From contig JADJCR010000007.1 of NCBI GenBank assembly GCA_016703125.1, positions 82,274 through 146,273 of the forward strand: 64,000 nucleotides of DNA, read 5' to 3'. Positions 8,648 through 16,759 of this stretch are shown here, piece after piece. Source of the stretch: Micrococcales bacterium (lineage in GTDB: Bacteria > Actinomycetota > Actinomycetes > S36-B12 > UBA10799). The notes beneath the pieces were generated by a model that had not been told where the DNA came from, did no database searches, and saw only the letters and a program-made list of their open reading frames with translations. Made by a program: the position numbers and the translations under genes. Position 1 is the stretch's first letter. Every line of letters starts with the position of its first letter.

Positions 8648-10027
8648 ATGCCGCGAAAGACCGGCAGGCGAGGTGCCGAAGCAGAAGGTGTGACCGTTGC
8701 ACGTGTACGCCGCGAGGCCCGGACCCCGGTGCTGCGGTGGGTGCTGGCTGCGTGCGTCGCGGGCGGTTCCCTGCTGACCGCCCCGCAGGTCGCGATGGCC
8801 GACGATCCGCCGCTCGCGCAGGGTGAGACGATCCGCGACCGCGGGTTCGCGGCGATGGTCGTCGACGGCGACACCATCCGCTTCTCCCATTCCCGCAACC
8901 GCCTCACCGACTCCTACCAGTCCATCCGGTTGCTCGGCGTGCAGGCCCCGGAGAAGTCCCCCGGCGCCTCCGGTTGTGAAGGGCCGAGCGCGCACGAGTA
9001 CCTGCGTGACGCGATCGAGGGGAAGCCCGTCGTGCTGGCCTCCGCCGGCGACTCCCGCTCTTCGATCCGCAACCGCCGCCTGCGCACCGTCTACGTGCAG
9101 CAGGGTGACGGGAGCTGGGTCGACGCCTCCGCGCTGATGCTGTCGGCGGGCCTCGGTCAATGGATGCCGAAGAAGTTCGAGCCCGTGCACAACCTCCAGT
9201 ACCGCAACCTCTTCGACGCCGCCCGTGCCCGCGGTGTCAACATGTGGGACCCGCAGTTCTGCGGCCAGGGCCCGGAGGCGAACCTGCGTCTGGTGATCCA
9301 GCCCGATCCCGTTGGTGACGACGCGCAGAACATCAACGACGAGTACGTGGCGATCGTCAACGACGGCACGAACCGCGTGGATCTCTCCCGCTGGATCATG
9401 CGCGATGGCAGTCTCGAGTGGCTGCGGTTGCCGGCGGGGACCGCTGTCGACCCCGGCGGTGTGCTGACGATCCGTTCGGGGTCGGGGCAGAACACCGCGT
9501 CCTCGGTGTACTGGGGGCGCCGGGCGCCGGTCTGGGCGAACTTCACCACCGCCCGCGGCACCCGCACCAAGTTCGGGTTCATCGGTGACGGTGCGTACCT
9601 GCTCGACCCGCGCGGCAACGTGCGCGCCTCCAAGGTCTACCCGTGCCTGGATGGTTGCGCCGACCCGGCCCGCGGTGCCCTGCGCATCGCCAGAGTCAAC
9701 TACGACCCGCCCGGTGACGAGCGCCGCAAGCCCAACAGCGAGAGCATCACGATGAAGAACACCGGTGCCGTGGCGCTGTCGCTGTTCGGCTATGAACTGC
9801 GCGCGGGCGGCTTCGGCTACGAGTTCGGGCCGCACGACGCGCTGGCTCCCGGGCAGCGCTTGACCATCCGCCTCGGGACCGGCCAGTCCACCGCCGCCGA
9901 GCGCCACCTCGGTCTGGGTCGCGCGGCGCTGGCCAACAGCGGCGACCGGATCCTGCTGCGCTCCTTCGACGGTGCCCCGCTGGACTGCAAGGCTTGGGGC
10001 AAGATGAAGTGCCTGGCGGGGTACTGA
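8648..10027 (+). CDS. Secreted thermonuclease-like (SNase) protein with lamin-tail domains
   Basis: 459 residues. A basic N-terminus and hydrophobic stretch (VLRWVLAACVAGGSLLTAP) form a long signal peptide. Residues ~70-205 resemble a staphylococcal nuclease fold: VVDGDTIRF, IRLLGVQAPEK and the closing RGVNMWDPQFC. Two lamin-tail-like beta-sandwich domains follow (EYVAIVNDGTNRVDLSRWIMRD and ITMKNTGAVALSLFGYELR). A nuclease acting outside the cell on DNA/RNA is likely, with the tails perhaps binding wall or nucleic acid. The ATG at 8648 abuts the phosphatase stop; a GTG at 8690 in the same frame is an alternative start. The catalytic Arg/Glu triad cannot be fully verified by eye. Confidence 0.75.
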   Translation: MPRKTGRRGAEAEGVTVARVRREARTPVLRWVLAACVAGGSLLTAPQVAMADDPPLAQGETIRDRGFAAMVVDGDTIRFSHSRNRLTDSYQSIRLLGVQAPEKSPGASGCEGPSAHEYLRDAIEGKPVVLASAGDSRSSIRNRRLRTVYVQQGDGSWVDASALMLSAGLGQWMPKKFEPVHNLQYRNLFDAARARGVNMWDPQFCGQGPEANLRLVIQPDPVGDDAQNINDEYVAIVNDGTNRVDLSRWIMRDGSLEWLRLPAGTAVDPGGVLTIRSGSGQNTASSVYWGRRAPVWANFTTARGTRTKFGFIGDGAYLLDPRGNVRASKVYPCLDGCADPARGALRIARVNYDPPGDERRKPNSESITMKNTGAVALSLFGYELRAGGFGYEFGPHDALAPGQRLTIRLGTGQSTAAERHLGLGRAALANSGDRILLRSFDGAPLDCKAWGKMKCLAGY

Positions 10028-10072
10028 TCCCGCTCCCTGGGTGAATCCCTCCCGAGGTGGACACTTGGAGTC

Positions 10073-10961
10073 ATGAAGAAGCGCACGACGGTGGTCGGCA
10101 TCGGGACGGCGGCGCTGGCGGGGCTGGCCGTCGCCCGGTTGCGCAGCCGCCTCCCGCTGGTCGAGACGGGTACCTTCCCCAACGGCATGGACTACGCGCG
10201 CTGGGGGACCGGGCCGAAGTCGGTCCTGTGGATCCCGGGCGGTCCGGGCAGTGACGTTCCCCGGGGGACCTTCGGAGCCGTGGCCGGTTCCCAGTTCCGT
10301 CCGCTGCTGGAGGCGGGCTTCAGCGTCTGGCAGGTGACGCGGCGCCGCAACATGCCCTCCGGCTACACCGTGCAGCAGATGGCCGATGACCACGCCGGCC
10401 TCATCGAGGACAACTTCGGCGGTCGGGTTGACGTGGTCGTGGGCGTGTCGTACGGCGGGATGATCGCGCAGTTCCTCGCCGCGGACCACCCGCAGCGCGT
10501 CGGCCGGGTGGTGCTCGCGCTGGCAGCGGCCCGGGTCAGCGAGTGGGGGTACGACGTGGACCGCCGGTGGGCACAAGCGCGAGTGGCAGGGCAGTGGCGG
10601 GGGGCCGGGGAGGCGATGGCCGAGTACATCTACCCCGAACCGCAGCACTGGCGTCGCCGCCGCGTGCTCGGGCCGTTGCTGGGGCAGGCGTTCAAGGACG
10701 AGAAGGTGCCACCGGGGGACTTGAAGGTGGAGTCTGACGCGGAGGTGCTGTTCGACGCCCGCGAGGCGCTGCCGCGGATCACGGTGCCGGTGCTGGTGAT
10801 CAGCGCGGAGGAGGATCTCTTCTTCCCTCCGGAGGAGGTCACCCGCACCGTCGATGCGATCCCCCGGCTGCCAGGCGATCCAGTACCAGGGCATGGGTCA
10901 CATCCGCGCGGCGATGAGTTCGCGGCTGGCCCGGGACATCCTGGAGTTCGCGCAGTCCTGA
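10073..10961 (+). CDS. Alpha/beta hydrolase, frameshifted near its end
   Basis: About 295 residues once one shift is corrected. An N-terminal hydrophobic/basic anchor is followed by an alpha/beta hydrolase with oxyanion region IPGGPGSD, nucleophile elbow GVSYGG, and an acid residue in SAEEDLFFPPEEV. After the C run at 10861-10865 the frame must change to read GCQAIQYQGMGHIRAAMSS, which supplies the catalytic His and ends at the TGA at 10959-10961. One extra C explains the shift. Without correction the reading frame runs on to 11158 through antisense of the next gene. The substrate cannot be predicted. Confidence 0.75.
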
Positions 10962-11424
10962 GCGGGCTCAGCTGCTCGGCGGCCGCGGCGATGTCGGCGA
11001 GGTCCTGCTGCATCAGTTTGCGGGTGCTGCCCACCATCAGCCTCCCGACCACTGCGCCGAGGGTCTTGTTGAGAAAGCCGCCGGCCTCGGCATCGAAGTG
11101 CATCGACAGCACGCAGCTGTCGTCCCCGGTCGGCGCCACCCGCAGGATCGAGGTGTAGTGGACCTGGCCGTGCTGAGCCTCTGCGGTGTAAGACCGGCCC
11201 GGATCGACCGCGGTGATGGTCATCTCCTCGCTGGCCGACCTGCCGAACATGGTCCGGGTCTCACGCCACCGGGTCCCCACCGCGAAGCTGTCGCCGTCGT
11301 CGAGGCGCTCGACCGACTGGATGCCCGAGATGACCTCGGGACTGTGCTCGATGTCGGTGATCAGGCTCCAGACGGCGACGGCCGGGGCGGCGACCTCCTG
11401 GCTGACCTCGATGGGTCCGGGCAT
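10630..11424 (-). CDS. SRPBCC (START-like) family protein with an aberrant C-terminus
   Basis: ATG at 11424 follows a good ribosome site (GAGGAG). The first ~150 residues are a typical SRPBCC fold that binds hydrophobic ligands: IEVSQEVAAPAVAVWSLITD, then GTRWRETRT, then an amphipathic C-terminal helix (VGRLMVGSTRKLMQQDLADI). The natural protein should stop near 10972, after AAAAEQ. Here the frame stays open for another ~112 residues through antisense of the hydrolase gene, so a stop has probably been lost by an indel. A polyketide-cyclase-like or coenzyme Q-binding role cannot be distinguished. Confidence 0.7.
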   Translation of the reverse strand: MPGPIEVSQEVAAPAVAVWSLITDIEHSPEVISGIQSVERLDDGDSFAVGTRWRETRTMFGRSASEEMTITAVDPGRSYTAEAQHGQVHYTSILRVAPTGDDSCVLSMHFDAEAGGFLNKTLGAVVGRLMVGSTRKLMQQDLADIAAAAEQLSPLRTARTPGCPGPAANSSPRGCDPCPGTGSPGSRGIASTVRVTSSGGKKRSSSALITSTGTVIRGSASRASNSTSASDSTFKSPGGTFSSLNACPSNGPSTRRRRQCCGSG

Positions 11425-11439
11425 GGGTGGCTCCTCTCG

Positions 11440-11947
11440 CGCGTTCCATCCTCGCACTGCTGCGTGGCTGGCCGGACCTCAACGACGCCACCACCCGGCG
11501 AACTCACCGCGCCGGAACTGCAGCGGCGGTGGCCGCTGGTACTGCGCAATGGACGTGAGCACCGCGATCGCCGAGGTCACGTTCCACCCGGGTGTGCATG
11601 CTCGCAGAGATCGGCCGCCGCGATGAGGCGGACATCCCCTCCCGGCAGTTCGTGGCCGACATCCACGGCCAGGATTTCGCGTGGCTGGACGACCGCTCCC
11701 GCCGCACCCGCGCCTGCCTCGACCCCGATTCCTACGAGGCCGGACAGACGCTTGGCACCTGGCTGGTGGAACGCGAGATGGGCGGGGTCATCCATCTCGC
11801 GGTGCTGCAGCCCAGCCTCGTCGGAAACGTGCGTGCGGTGCGCTGTACCGGCTGACGATCGAGGACGGGCGGTTGGCTGCGGTTCACCTGGTGCGCGTGC
11901 GGAATCCGGCATCGCTGGAAGAATCGGTCCCGCGAGAGGAGCACGCG
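11440..11947 (+). pseudogene. RES-domain protein remnant, two frameshifts
   Basis: Pieces in three frames join into a RES-like domain: GRWYCAMDVSTAIAEVTFH; then, after a shift at the C run 11587-11589, RRDEADIPSRQFVADIHG and LDPDSYEAGQTLGTWLVERE; then, after a second shift near 11833, GALYRLTIEDGRLAAVHLV. RES domains are often NAD-degrading toxins. No partner Xre gene is adjacent, unlike the intact pair at 50858-52082. Because several shifts are needed, this is probably decayed, but sequence error cannot be excluded. The 5' boundary is uncertain. Confidence 0.45.
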
Positions 11948-12328
11948 ATGCAGGCGATCACCGAACTGATCGGGGTGTACCACGCCGACGGCGGGCTTGC
12001 CGGCGAGGCGAAGTACGTGATCGGGAAGTTGCTGGGCACGGCGCACTGCGCACTGTGCGACATCACCCACTCCCCGGTGCGCCGGAGGCCCGCGTGGGAC
12101 GCCATGGTGGTCCGGCTGGGGGTCCCGTTCCGATTGGTGCACCTCAACGAGATGTCCGACGAGGTGGCCGGCGCCGTGACTCGCAGCGGTTCGCCGGTGG
12201 TCCTGCAGCGCACCGACGCCGGCCTTAGCGTCCTGCTCGCCCCCGATGAACTGGAGAGCCTCGGCGGGGCGGTCGACGCCTTCGAGCAGGCGGTCCGCAC
12301 GCGGCTCAGTCGGGCTTCGTCGCAGTGA
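11948..12328 (+). CDS. Conserved hypothetical protein with a CALCDITH motif
   Basis: 126 residues from an ATG with a good ribosome site (GAGAGGAGCACGCG). The segment GTAHCALCDITH, with two Cys and a His, looks like a metal or redox site. The rest predicts mixed alpha/beta structure (PFRLVHLNEMSDEV, then SPVVLQRTDAGLSVLL). I recall similar short proteins in actinobacteria without an assigned function. The gene follows the RES remnant and may once have shared its transcript. Confidence 0.6.
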   Translation: MQAITELIGVYHADGGLAGEAKYVIGKLLGTAHCALCDITHSPVRRRPAWDAMVVRLGVPFRLVHLNEMSDEVAGAVTRSGSPVVLQRTDAGLSVLLAPDELESLGGAVDAFEQAVRTRLSRASSQ

Positions 12329-12346
12329 GGCGAGGCGGGGATTACC

Positions 12347-12422
12347 CCGCGTTGGAGGTTGTGCACGGCGTCGGAGAACGCACATGTGGTTCCTCTCACG
12401 CGGTGAACGACCTCTAACGCGG
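12347..12422. repeat. Large imperfect palindrome
   Basis: Arms at 12347-12361 (CCGCGTTGGAGGTTG) and 12406-12422 (AACGACCTCTAACGCGG) are largely complementary and enclose a smaller inner inverted repeat. It sits between two plus-strand genes and may be a terminator or a REP-like element. Confidence 0.4.
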
Positions 12423-12483
12423 CTGGCCCAAGCGGGCGTGTGCCCCGCGAGGCGTAGCCTGTGGACGACGGGAGGAGGCAGGA

Positions 12484-13227
12484 GTGGACCCACGCTGGCC
12501 GGCTGCTGCAGTCGGCGTCACGGTCGCAGCCCTGATCGCAGCGCCGGCTCAGGCCGGAGGCGGATCGGGTGCCCTGGGCGGCGTCAGCGTCTCGTACGCC
12601 GTTGATGACGTGGCCCGTTTCGATGGACCGGGCTGTGCCCGGGTCGGATGGAGCGTCGACTACCAGCGGCCTGTCGACTACGACCTCTACGTCGAGTTGG
12701 AGTTGCGCCAGGCGGGCAGCAACTCCCCGCTGACCGACGTGGTCACCCCCATGTACGAAGATCCCGATGCGGCGACTCTGAGGGGCGCGTTGTGCATCGA
12801 CGACGACTTCGATCCCACCGGCGGGGACTTCACCGCCACCAGCACGCTCACCGTCGAGGACGAGAACCTCGTGGAGGTCGGGTCGGTGCAACTGTCCGGC
12901 CGGTCAACGGTCAGCGTCGTGCAGAACCGTTCGAAGTTCGTGCGCCTCAAGGTTCGTGCCGGTACCAGGTATGTCAAGCCGCCGACGGTGCGTGGCAAGG
13001 TCACAGCATCGACAGTGTCCAAGGGTAGGCTGGGGGCTGACGGATCCGTTCTTGTCGAGGTTCGGGTCAAGGGTCGCTGGCGCACAATCGACACCCTGTC
13101 CATCGACCAGTTCGGTCGCTTCTCCGCCACGATGTCCAAGCGGATCTCGAAGGGGACGAAGGTACGAGCACAACTCGCCGGTTGCGGTTGGTGCACCGAC
13201 GTGTTCAAGACGGTGAAGGCCAAGTAG
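12484..13227 (+). CDS. Secreted protein of unknown function
   Basis: 247 residues starting at GTG behind a strong ribosome site (GGAGGAGGCAGGA). The signal peptide is AAAVGVTVAALIAAPAQAG. The mature part has a Cys pair (GCARVGW and ALCIDDDFDP) and ends in a basic beta-rich domain (VEVRVKGRWRTIDTLSID) with a late CGWC motif. This C-terminal layout (basic, beta-rich) recurs in other exoproteins of the window. No catalytic motif is recognisable. Confidence 0.65.
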   Translation: MDPRWPAAAVGVTVAALIAAPAQAGGGSGALGGVSVSYAVDDVARFDGPGCARVGWSVDYQRPVDYDLYVELELRQAGSNSPLTDVVTPMYEDPDAATLRGALCIDDDFDPTGGDFTATSTLTVEDENLVEVGSVQLSGRSTVSVVQNRSKFVRLKVRAGTRYVKPPTVRGKVTASTVSKGRLGADGSVLVEVRVKGRWRTIDTLSIDQFGRFSATMSKRISKGTKVRAQLAGCGWCTDVFKTVKAK

Positions 13228-13235
13228 GCCTGTCC

Positions 13236-14498
13236 TCACGTGATGCGGACCTTGAACACCCGCGAGTACGCCAGGTAGCCGGGCACGGCAGGTGCCTTGG
13301 CGCGCACCTTGCAGGTGCCCTTCTTCTTCGCCTTCAGCGTCGACGACGACACCGAGCACACCGCCTTGCTGCGGCTCTTCCATGTGACCCGCGTGCCTTG
13401 CGTGGTCTTCTTCGCGAGCTTGACCTTCTTGCCCTTCTTCAGCCGCGCCGGCGGCTTCTTCACGGTCTGCTTCCCAGCCGCCGTGGTGGGGCTGGTCGTC
13501 GGCGTCGGCGTCGGCGTCGCGGTGGGGCTCACCGTGGATTGCGCAATGAGGTCGACGGTGCCGTCGGTGGTGATGGTGACGGTGTCAGCGGTTTCGCAGG
13601 TCGCCTTGGCGCTGTGCCACGACTCCAGGGCGCCGGTCGAGGTGGGCTTGATGCGCACCCGGTAGGTGCCGGGAGGCATCGTGGCCGCATACGTGCCGTT
13701 GGTGATCGCGCTGTATCCCGGGTAGTCGCCCCGCGCGAAGTCTTGGCAACTGGCGTAGAAGAACACATCGCCGCCGACCACCGGACCTGTCGTGGTGCTG
13801 ACGGTGCCGCTCACCATCTTGCCGGCCGCCACACTGATGTTGACGGGCGTGTCGCCCTCGACGGTGACCGTGACCGCCTCGCTGCAGGACGGTTTGGCGG
13901 AGTGCCAGGACTTGGTGGCGAAACTCTCCGGGTACTCGCTCTGCTCGGGGTAGAACAGCACGCGGTAGGTGCCGTCGGGCAGGTAGTAGGAGTAGGCACC
14001 CCCGGTGAAGATGCCCGGCCACGCGGGCCGCGCGTAGTACTCGTCGCACGTGGTGTAGAAGGCCAGCGCACCGCGGCTCACCGTGCCGTTCGGCGCCTGG
14101 ACGGTGCCGCTCACGTGTGAGCCGGTCGCTGCCCTGAGGTTCACAATGGGGTTGCCGGTGACGTTCACCACGTCGGCCTGCGCGCACCCGGGCTTGGCGT
14201 TGTGCCACGACATCACGGCGTCCGGCTGGTCGTCCGGGTAGATGAGTACAAGGTACGGACCGTCGGGAACCGTCACGGAGTAGGTGGCGAGACTGAAGTC
14301 GTCGGAGGCGGCCGAATCGTCGTCGTAGTAGTCCTGACAGGTGGCGTAGAACTCCACCCGTCCGCTGGACACCGGACCGTTGCCGCTGCTCACCGTTCCA
14401 CTGACGACACTGTCCGCCCCCTGAGCCGGAACCACCATGGCCAGCATCCCCGCGAGCAGGCCGAGTACTGCGATGAGGACTTTCGTGAGCGTGCGCAC
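13236..14498 (-). CDS. Secreted protein with three ~95-residue repeats and a Pro/Thr linker
   Basis: 420 residues from the GTG at 14498 (signal peptide LTKVLIAVLGLLAGMLAMVV). Three tandem repeats follow, each starting with VSGTV, carrying a Cys in FYATCQDYY / FYTTCDEYY / FYASCQDFA, then DGxYxVxIYP and a SWHxAKxxC signature. They look like carboxypeptidase-regulatory-type beta sandwiches with one disulfide each. A TATPTPTPTTSPTT linker leads to a Lys-rich C-terminal domain (KKPPARLKKGKKVKL, then CSVSSSTLKAKKKGTC). A surface or matrix protein is inferred. A longer upstream frame is antisense to the dehydrogenase gene and is not used. Confidence 0.7.
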   Translation of the reverse strand: MRTLTKVLIAVLGLLAGMLAMVVPAQGADSVVSGTVSSGNGPVSSGRVEFYATCQDYYDDDSAASDDFSLATYSVTVPDGPYLVLIYPDDQPDAVMSWHNAKPGCAQADVVNVTGNPIVNLRAATGSHVSGTVQAPNGTVSRGALAFYTTCDEYYARPAWPGIFTGGAYSYYLPDGTYRVLFYPEQSEYPESFATKSWHSAKPSCSEAVTVTVEGDTPVNISVAAGKMVSGTVSTTTGPVVGGDVFFYASCQDFARGDYPGYSAITNGTYAATMPPGTYRVRIKPTSTGALESWHSAKATCETADTVTITTDGTVDLIAQSTVSPTATPTPTPTTSPTTAAGKQTVKKPPARLKKGKKVKLAKKTTQGTRVTWKSRSKAVCSVSSSTLKAKKKGTCKVRAKAPAVPGYLAYSRVFKVRIT

Positions 14499-14539
14499 GA
14501 CAACCACCCCTGCTTCCAGGGTACGCCTGTTCGGCGGCT

Positions 14540-15334
14540 CTAGAGTCCCAGCGGTCCGCGGGCCAGCCGCTCGAAAACCCGGTGCGGCAAGAGGCGTTTC
14601 GCGAACGCCCCGAGGCGTTCGTCCGCGGTTCCGACCGTCACCCGTCGCGGGGGCCTGCGGGCGGTGAGCGCCTTGACCACCGTCGCGGCCACTCGCTCTG
14701 CGGGCACCCCGGCACGTTCGTCGCGTTCCATCGTCGTGACCGCCTTGTCGTTGGCCGCCGCATAGGGGTTGTCCGGGTCCGGGTCGCTGCGCCGGCGGTT
14801 GTCCGTGAACCCCGTGGCCGCGTTGCCGGGCTCCACCAGCGTGACCGCGATCCCGAACGGCGCGACCTCGTAGGCCAGCGCCTCGCCGAACCCCTCCAGC
14901 GCGTATTTGCTGGCTGAGTAGTACGCCTGGAACGGCAACCCGATCACGCCTGCCAGCGAGCCGACGAGCACCACCCGCCCGCCGCCCTGCTCGCGCATGT
15001 GGGGCAGTGCGGCGCGCACGACGCGGACGGTGCCCCAGAAGTTCGTCTCCATCTGTGCCCGCGCCTGCTCCAGCGGCGTCGTCTCGACCGGTCCGGACAG
15101 CCCGAACCCGGCGGCGGTCACGAGCGCGTCGAGGCGGCCGTGCTGATCCCGCAACTGGGCGATCCGCTCGCTCACCCCGGCATCGACGTCCATGGTCAAC
15201 GGCGTCCACGCCACACCCGTGGGTGGGCGCCGGCTGGCCCCCACGACGGTCCAGCCCGCCGCCACCAGCCGGTCGGCGCAGGCGCGCCCGATGCCCGATG
15301 AGGCCCCGGTGACCAGGCAGACGCCCGGCGTCAT
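14540..15334 (-). CDS. Short-chain dehydrogenase/reductase
   Basis: 264 residues with the classical SDR layout: cofactor loop TGASSGIG near the N-terminus, an NAG-type segment replaced by TAAGFGL, catalytic Ser in VGSLAG, and YYSASKYALEGF giving the YxxxK pair. The arginine after the first strand (ASRRPP) suggests a preference for NADPH. It is the classical oxidoreductase type; substrate unknown. It lies between the repeat-protein gene and a REP-like element, with no clear operon partner. Confidence 0.9.
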   Translation of the reverse strand: MTPGVCLVTGASSGIGRACADRLVAAGWTVVGASRRPPTGVAWTPLTMDVDAGVSERIAQLRDQHGRLDALVTAAGFGLSGPVETTPLEQARAQMETNFWGTVRVVRAALPHMREQGGGRVVLVGSLAGVIGLPFQAYYSASKYALEGFGEALAYEVAPFGIAVTLVEPGNAATGFTDNRRRSDPDPDNPYAAANDKAVTTMERDERAGVPAERVAATVVKALTARRPPRRVTVGTADERLGAFAKRLLPHRVFERLARGPLGL

Positions 15335-15373
15335 GGTTGCGCGAGCCTCATCGCAGCGTCGCCCCGGGTTTCA

Positions 15374-15420
15374 ATGTTGGGTACCACGAACAACTGGGTT
15401 GCACCTCATTACCCAACATC
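15374..15420. repeat. REP-like palindromic element, copy 1
   Basis: GTTGGGTA ... TTACCCAAC arms enclose an inner AACTGGGTTGCACCTC. Related copies are at 30118, 33997, 36286 and 43460, with IS-split halves at 49666/50774 and 54618. It lies between the SDR start and the transglutaminase stop. Confidence 0.7.
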
Positions 15421-16045
15421 ATCGGCTCGTCTCCGTCGCCACATCGGTGAGGAAGTCGCCCTCCTCGCGCCAGCCCGGGTAGGCCGCGGCGAAGTCGGCG
15501 AGGATCCGGTCCAGCGGCACATCATCGAAACTCCCGCGCTGCCGCACGTACTCCATGTGCCGGTGCCCGGCCTTGTCGAACGGGTGGTAGATCGAGTCGG
15601 TGCGGCCGTCGAACTCCAGCGGCAGCAGCCCGAACTTGTCGCACAGCTCGATGTTGAACGCCGGCGTCGCCTTGAGCCACTGCCCGTCGAGGCGGATCTC
15701 GGTGAACCCGTGCCAGAGGAACACGTCGGTGCCCATCGCCTCCCGCATCCGGGCGGTGGACAGGTGGTTGCGCACGTCGGCGAACCCGAGCCGGGCCGGG
15801 ATCCCGCGGGCGCGACAGGCGGCGGCCAGCAGGGTGGCCTTCGGCACGCACCAGCCGAAGCCGCGCTGCAGCACGGTGCTCGCACGCATCCCGGCCGGGG
15901 TCAGGTCGATCCGGTAGGGGTCGTAGCGGAAGCCGTCGCGCACCGCGTAGAACAGGGCGACGGCCACCTCGCGGTCGGTGTCACCCTCGGCGCGCTGCGC
16001 GAACGCCACCACGTCGGGGTGGCCGCTGTCGACGAGTGGTTCCAT
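15419..16045 (-). CDS. Transglutaminase-like protein
   Basis: 208 residues. The catalytic Cys lies in RGFGWCVPKATLLAAACRA, the His in VFLWHGFTEI, and the third polar residue in WLKATPAFN, which matches the transglutaminase-like superfamily of peptidases and amidases. The ATG at 16045 overlaps the stop of the upstream SRPBCC gene (TGATG), so the two are translationally coupled. I take the start at MEPLVDSG; an upstream extension would lie in the neighbour. The substrate is not predictable; no signal peptide is seen, so it is probably cytoplasmic. Confidence 0.8.
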   Translation of the reverse strand: MEPLVDSGHPDVVAFAQRAEGDTDREVAVALFYAVRDGFRYDPYRIDLTPAGMRASTVLQRGFGWCVPKATLLAAACRARGIPARLGFADVRNHLSTARMREAMGTDVFLWHGFTEIRLDGQWLKATPAFNIELCDKFGLLPLEFDGRTDSIYHPFDKAGHRHMEYVRQRGSFDDVPLDRILADFAAAYPGWREEGDFLTDVATETSR

Positions 16046-16698
16046 CACCTCGAGGTTACGCCCGGCCCGACCCGCGCCTGCAGCCCCCGCAACATCCCGG
16101 TTGCCATGATGTGGTCGGCCGGGGTGATCCCCAGGCGGTAGCCCAGCCCCAGCCACCACGGCCGCACCCAGCCCCGGTTGCGGATCAGCATCCGCGTCCG
16201 GCCGCCGTCGGCCGGGTCGAGCGCGAACGTCCACACCCAGTCCAGTGCAGCGCCATACTTCTGCGCCCAGCCCGGTGGCAGGTGGGTCGTCGACTGCAGC
16301 ACCAGCACCCGCGGCGCATCGGCACGCTCCACGACGAACTGCGCGGTCCCCGGTGGGCCGTCGGGGACGATGTCACCGGGCTGCAGGTCGCGCACGAACT
16401 GCGGGTCGAGGGTCGTCGCGCTCGCCCAGTTATCGGGGAACAGTAGCCGGTCCACCCACCGCGGCGTGTACCACCCGCCGCTGTGCCAGCCGACCTGCGT
16501 GAGCCACGGCCACACCTGCTCCGGCGGCGCGTCCAGCGTGGCGGCGTGGTTGGTGATGAACGTGGCGCCGTCGATCAGGTCGTCGCCGGACAGGCTCCGG
16601 CGGCGCTCCTCGAGTGTCGAGCCGGACATCTGGCCCAGGCGGTACAGCACGGCGTAGCCGGCCAGTCCCGCCGCGGTTGCGAGCCTGAGCGCACCCAT
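16045..16698 (-). CDS. SRPBCC family protein
   Basis: 217 residues from MGALRLATAAGLAGYAVLYR, a likely N-terminal membrane helix. Then comes a SRPBCC-type fold with APPEQVWPWLTQVGWHSGGW and VLVLQSTTHLPPG. Such domains bind lipidic ligands in a deep pocket. It is coupled to the transglutaminase-like gene by a TGATG overlap, suggesting a shared job, perhaps at the membrane. It is divergent from the secreted PLA2-like gene, with starts only ~60 bases apart. Confidence 0.75.
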   Translation of the reverse strand: MGALRLATAAGLAGYAVLYRLGQMSGSTLEERRRSLSGDDLIDGATFITNHAATLDAPPEQVWPWLTQVGWHSGGWYTPRWVDRLLFPDNWASATTLDPQFVRDLQPGDIVPDGPPGTAQFVVERADAPRVLVLQSTTHLPPGWAQKYGAALDWVWTFALDPADGGRTRMLIRNRGWVRPWWLGLGYRLGITPADHIMATGMLRGLQARVGPGVTSR

Positions 16699-16759
16699 GG
16701 GAGACACCCTAAGCGCGACCCGCGGGAGTACCCTGGCAAGTGGGGGAAGGGGTGGGGAA

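Noticed and set aside
8147..10894. A very long minus-strand open frame (about 915 codons)
   Set aside because: Antisense to the phosphatase, the nuclease and the hydrolase genes; its product is His/Arg/Gly-rich with no domain. It is a typical shadow in high-GC DNA.
13236..15209. Extension of the repeat protein upstream to 15209
   Set aside because: The extension is antisense to the dehydrogenase and lacks a signal peptide; GTG 14498 starts one.
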